This document shows positions 53,973 to 55,485 of a stretch of DNA of 55,485 bases, in pieces (the stretch's first letter is position 1; each line of letters starts with the position of its first letter). The stretch comes from Mycobacterium sp. 1100029.7 (GTDB taxonomy: Bacteria > Actinomycetota > Actinomycetes > Mycobacteriales > Mycobacteriaceae). The notes beneath the pieces were generated by a model. The model worked only from the letters and a program-made list of their open reading frames with translations, was not told where the DNA came from and made no database searches. The translations under genes were made by a program, and so were the position numbers. The stretch lies in NCBI RefSeq assembly GCF_001665235.1, contig NZ_LZSC01000014.1, positions 1 to 55,485 of the forward strand, given 5' to 3'.

Positions 53973-54688
53973 CTGTTCTGGTCCTCGGATACGTGCTCGT
54001 GAACGGTCAGCAACACATGGTCGAATCGGCTTTGCACGTGCGCTGACATGGCTGGCATCTTGGCGACTTCGCGCACCAATTCCCTGGCCAACACACGCAG
54101 CTTGACGTTGGTCTCCTGCGAGCGCCACTGCAGCACCCGGAAGGCCTGATCAGCACTGATTCGATAGACGGCCATCATCACGCCCTTGGCCTGCTCGATT
54201 GCCGCGCGGTTCTCGAACAGATCCGGCAGCGCGTCGTCGAGCACTTCCTGGCGACTCTCGAACCGGGCTTCCTCAGTGCCGGTGAGGTCGATGTAGTAAC
54301 CCGCCGTGCCCAAGACCTGTCCGGCGTCGTCGAGCAGCCGGTCGGCCACGACAATCGCCTCGTGCACGCCGCCGGCCGTGTCGACGAACCGGTGCCGGCT
54401 GGAAAACGACTCACCGGAGTGCAATGCATGGTGCAACAGATCGCGGACGTGCTCGCGGTCGTCGGGATGCTTGTGGGACAACATCAGTTTCGTCGTCGGT
54501 GCGACGGTGCCGGGTTCGTAACCGTGCATCCGCGCAACCTCGCCGGACCACTCCCAGCGCTCACCGTCGAACCAGAATCGGAAACTGCCGACATTCAGAT
54601 ATGTGAGCGCGGCGTTCCCGGTCACGCTGGTCGGCTGCGGACGCGTCCGGGTGGAGGTCGCGGCGCCCGTTTTCCTGGGCTGCTGCAC
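53969..54688 (-). CDS. PAS-ANTAR domain RNA-binding regulator
   Basis: This 239-residue regulator has a PAS-3-type sensor domain at about 28-140 (WSGEVARMHGYEPG, RHRFVDTAGGVHEAIVVADR). A C-terminal ANTAR domain follows (NRAAIEQAKGVMMAVYRISA, then ADQAFRVLQWRSQETNVKLR), which binds paired hexaloop RNA hairpins to cause antitermination. Mycobacterial PAS-ANTAR proteins are common. Start GTG 54686-54688. It is divergent from thiC and convergent with the Rv0424c-like gene. Its RNA targets are unknown. Confidence 0.88.
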   Translation of the reverse strand: MQQPRKTGAATSTRTRPQPTSVTGNAALTYLNVGSFRFWFDGERWEWSGEVARMHGYEPGTVAPTTKLMLSHKHPDDREHVRDLLHHALHSGESFSSRHRFVDTAGGVHEAIVVADRLLDDAGQVLGTAGYYIDLTGTEEARFESRQEVLDDALPDLFENRAAIEQAKGVMMAVYRISADQAFRVLQWRSQETNVKLRVLARELVREVAKMPAMSAHVQSRFDHVLLTVHEHVSEDQNS

Positions 54689-54867
54689 GGGCTCATCTTC
54701 CCACTCACCGAATTTTCGCGGAAGGACAATCGGCGCATTACGGATCGTTTTGACCGCTCAGACCAGCGTAACGTTCGCTATCTGGACGGCTTTCCCGCCC
54801 GTGCGACGCAAATGGTCTCGGGTGAGGGTAACGTCGCGTGCGGGCTGTCTAGCCCATCAAAAATAAA

Positions 54868-54957
54868 CAGCCGCGGGAGCGCACGCCGAGTGCGCTGAGA
54901 GGACGGCTCGGGGCCGTCGACCGTACGAACCTGACCGGGTAATGCCGGCGTAGGGAG
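54868..54957 (+). ncRNA. TPP riboswitch (THI element) of thiC
   Basis: The leader has the conserved TPP-aptamer segments: GCGGGAGC at 54873, CTGAGA at 54895-54900, and GAACCTGACCGGGTAATGCC from 54927 with GGCGTAGGGA closing the aptamer. The last part, TAGGGAG, overlaps the ribosome binding site in front of the thiC ATG at 54965, so ligand binding should hide the site and repress translation when thiamine pyrophosphate is plentiful. Confidence 0.96.
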
Positions 54958-54964
54958 ATGAAAG

Positions 54965-55485
54965 ATGACCGTCACCGTCGAACCATCCGTCACCACCGGA
55001 CCCATCTGGGGCAGCAGCAAGGCCTATCGCGACATCGAGGGGCCCGGCGGGGTGCCCCTGCGGGTGCCGTTGCGCAGGGTGCATCTGTCCAACGGCCAAG
55101 ACTTCGATCTGTACGACACCTCGGGTCCTTACACCGATCCGGGCGCGACGATCGACCTCGCTGCCGGCCTGCCCGCGCGGACCGGCCTGGTCCGCGACCG
55201 CGGCACCCAGCTGCAGCGGGCCCGTGCCGGCGAGATCACCGCGGAGATGGCGTTCATCGCCGCCCGCGAAGGCATGTCTCCCGAATTGGTGCGCGACGAG
55301 GTGGCGCGCGGTCGCGCGGTGATTCCGGCCAACCACAACCACCCCGAGATCGAGCCGATGATCATCGGCAAGGCATTCGCCACCAAGGTCAACGCGAACA
55401 TCGGTAATTCCGCGGTGACGTCGTCGATCGCCGAAGAAGTCGACAAGATGGTGTGGGCCACCCGGTGGGGCGCCGACACGATCAT
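54965..55485 (+). CDS. thiC: Phosphomethylpyrimidine synthase ThiC (partial, 3' end outside window)
   Basis: The first 173 residues are present. ThiC is a radical-SAM enzyme that turns aminoimidazole ribotide into the HMP-phosphate pyrimidine of thiamine. Recognised segments are [58 protein letters not shown] and [19 protein letters not shown]. The C-terminal iron-sulfur motif lies outside the window. It begins at ATG 54965 directly after the riboswitch. Matches Rv0423c. Confidence 0.97.
   Translation, partial: MTVTVEPSVTTGPIWGSSKAYRDIEGPGGVPLRVPLRRVHLSNGQDFDLYDTSGPYTDPGATIDLAAGLPARTGLVRDRGTQLQRARAGEITAEMAFIAAREGMSPELVRDEVARGRAVIPANHNHPEIEPMIIGKAFATKVNANIGNSAVTSSIAEEVDKMVWATRWGADTI

Overview
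This window is chromosomal DNA from a slow-growing Mycobacterium. It is GC-rich and packed with mycobacterial families: mycolate methyltransferase, PPE protein, SigK/RskA, VirR, F420-type LLM oxidoreductase. Gene order follows the M. tuberculosis segment from thiC (Rv0423c) to umaA (Rv0469), read in reverse. All ortholog names rest on remembered protein similarity and gene order, with no database search. The set fits a non-tuberculous mycobacterium rather than M. tuberculosis, because several M. tuberculosis genes (ctpH, the mmpS4/mmpL4 block, PPE11) are missing from their usual places and several gene blocks are extra.

Layout, left to right. 1-6.2 kb holds umaA (partial), fadB2, icl1, an acyl-ACP thioesterase, ramB and a carboxymuconolactone-decarboxylase-like gene; this is the acetate and fatty-acid carbon node with its regulator. 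6.2-14.8 kb holds a small membrane protein, lpdC, two membrane proteins, a DUF779 gene coupled to an aldehyde dehydrogenase, a prolyl oligopeptidase, a small membrane protein, echA2 and the secreted Rv0455c-like protein. 14.8-20.5 kb is a rearranged region: a TetR regulator divergent from a DipZ-like CcdA/thioredoxin fusion, then sigK-rskA, a membrane protein and a DinB-fold protein. 20.5-26.2 kb has an N-acyl-D-amino-acid deacylase, a PPE10-like protein without MPTR repeats, an Rv0441c-like protein, a second CMD-family protein, an SDR and a DUF559 nuclease-fold protein framed by inverted repeats.

26.2-28.1 kb is groEL2 with a strong terminator and two CIRCE operators. 28.1-35.3 kb is an accessory metabolic block: TetR plus SDR with a long operator palindrome, a tandem repeat, an M24 peptidase, a cupin, a MatC-type carrier with a haloacid-dehalogenase-like gene, and a VOC protein overlapping a flavin monooxygenase. 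35.4-42.6 kb returns to the core: an Rv0439c-like SDR, moeA2, an extra MFS carrier, and psd-pssA-AAA ATPase joined by ATGA overlaps. 42.6-46.9 kb is another insertion (TetR, polyketide-cyclase-like/DUF2867-like protein, SDR, atypical crotonase, LLM oxidoreductase). 46.9-55.5 kb is core again: LON-domain protein, Rv0433-like glutamate-cysteine-ligase family protein, sodC, virR, DUF3263 gene, def, GNAT, xthA, two small proteins that flank ctpH in M. tuberculosis (ctpH is absent here), a PAS-ANTAR regulator, and thiC under a TPP riboswitch.

The most interesting points are the dipZ-like gene placed directly before sigK with a SigK-like promoter; repeat elements that start exactly at stop codons; paired AGTGTGGGG inverted repeats around the DUF559 gene; and the loss of ctpH between two small proteins that share a membrane module. 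No tRNA, rRNA, CRISPR array or insertion sequence was recognised.
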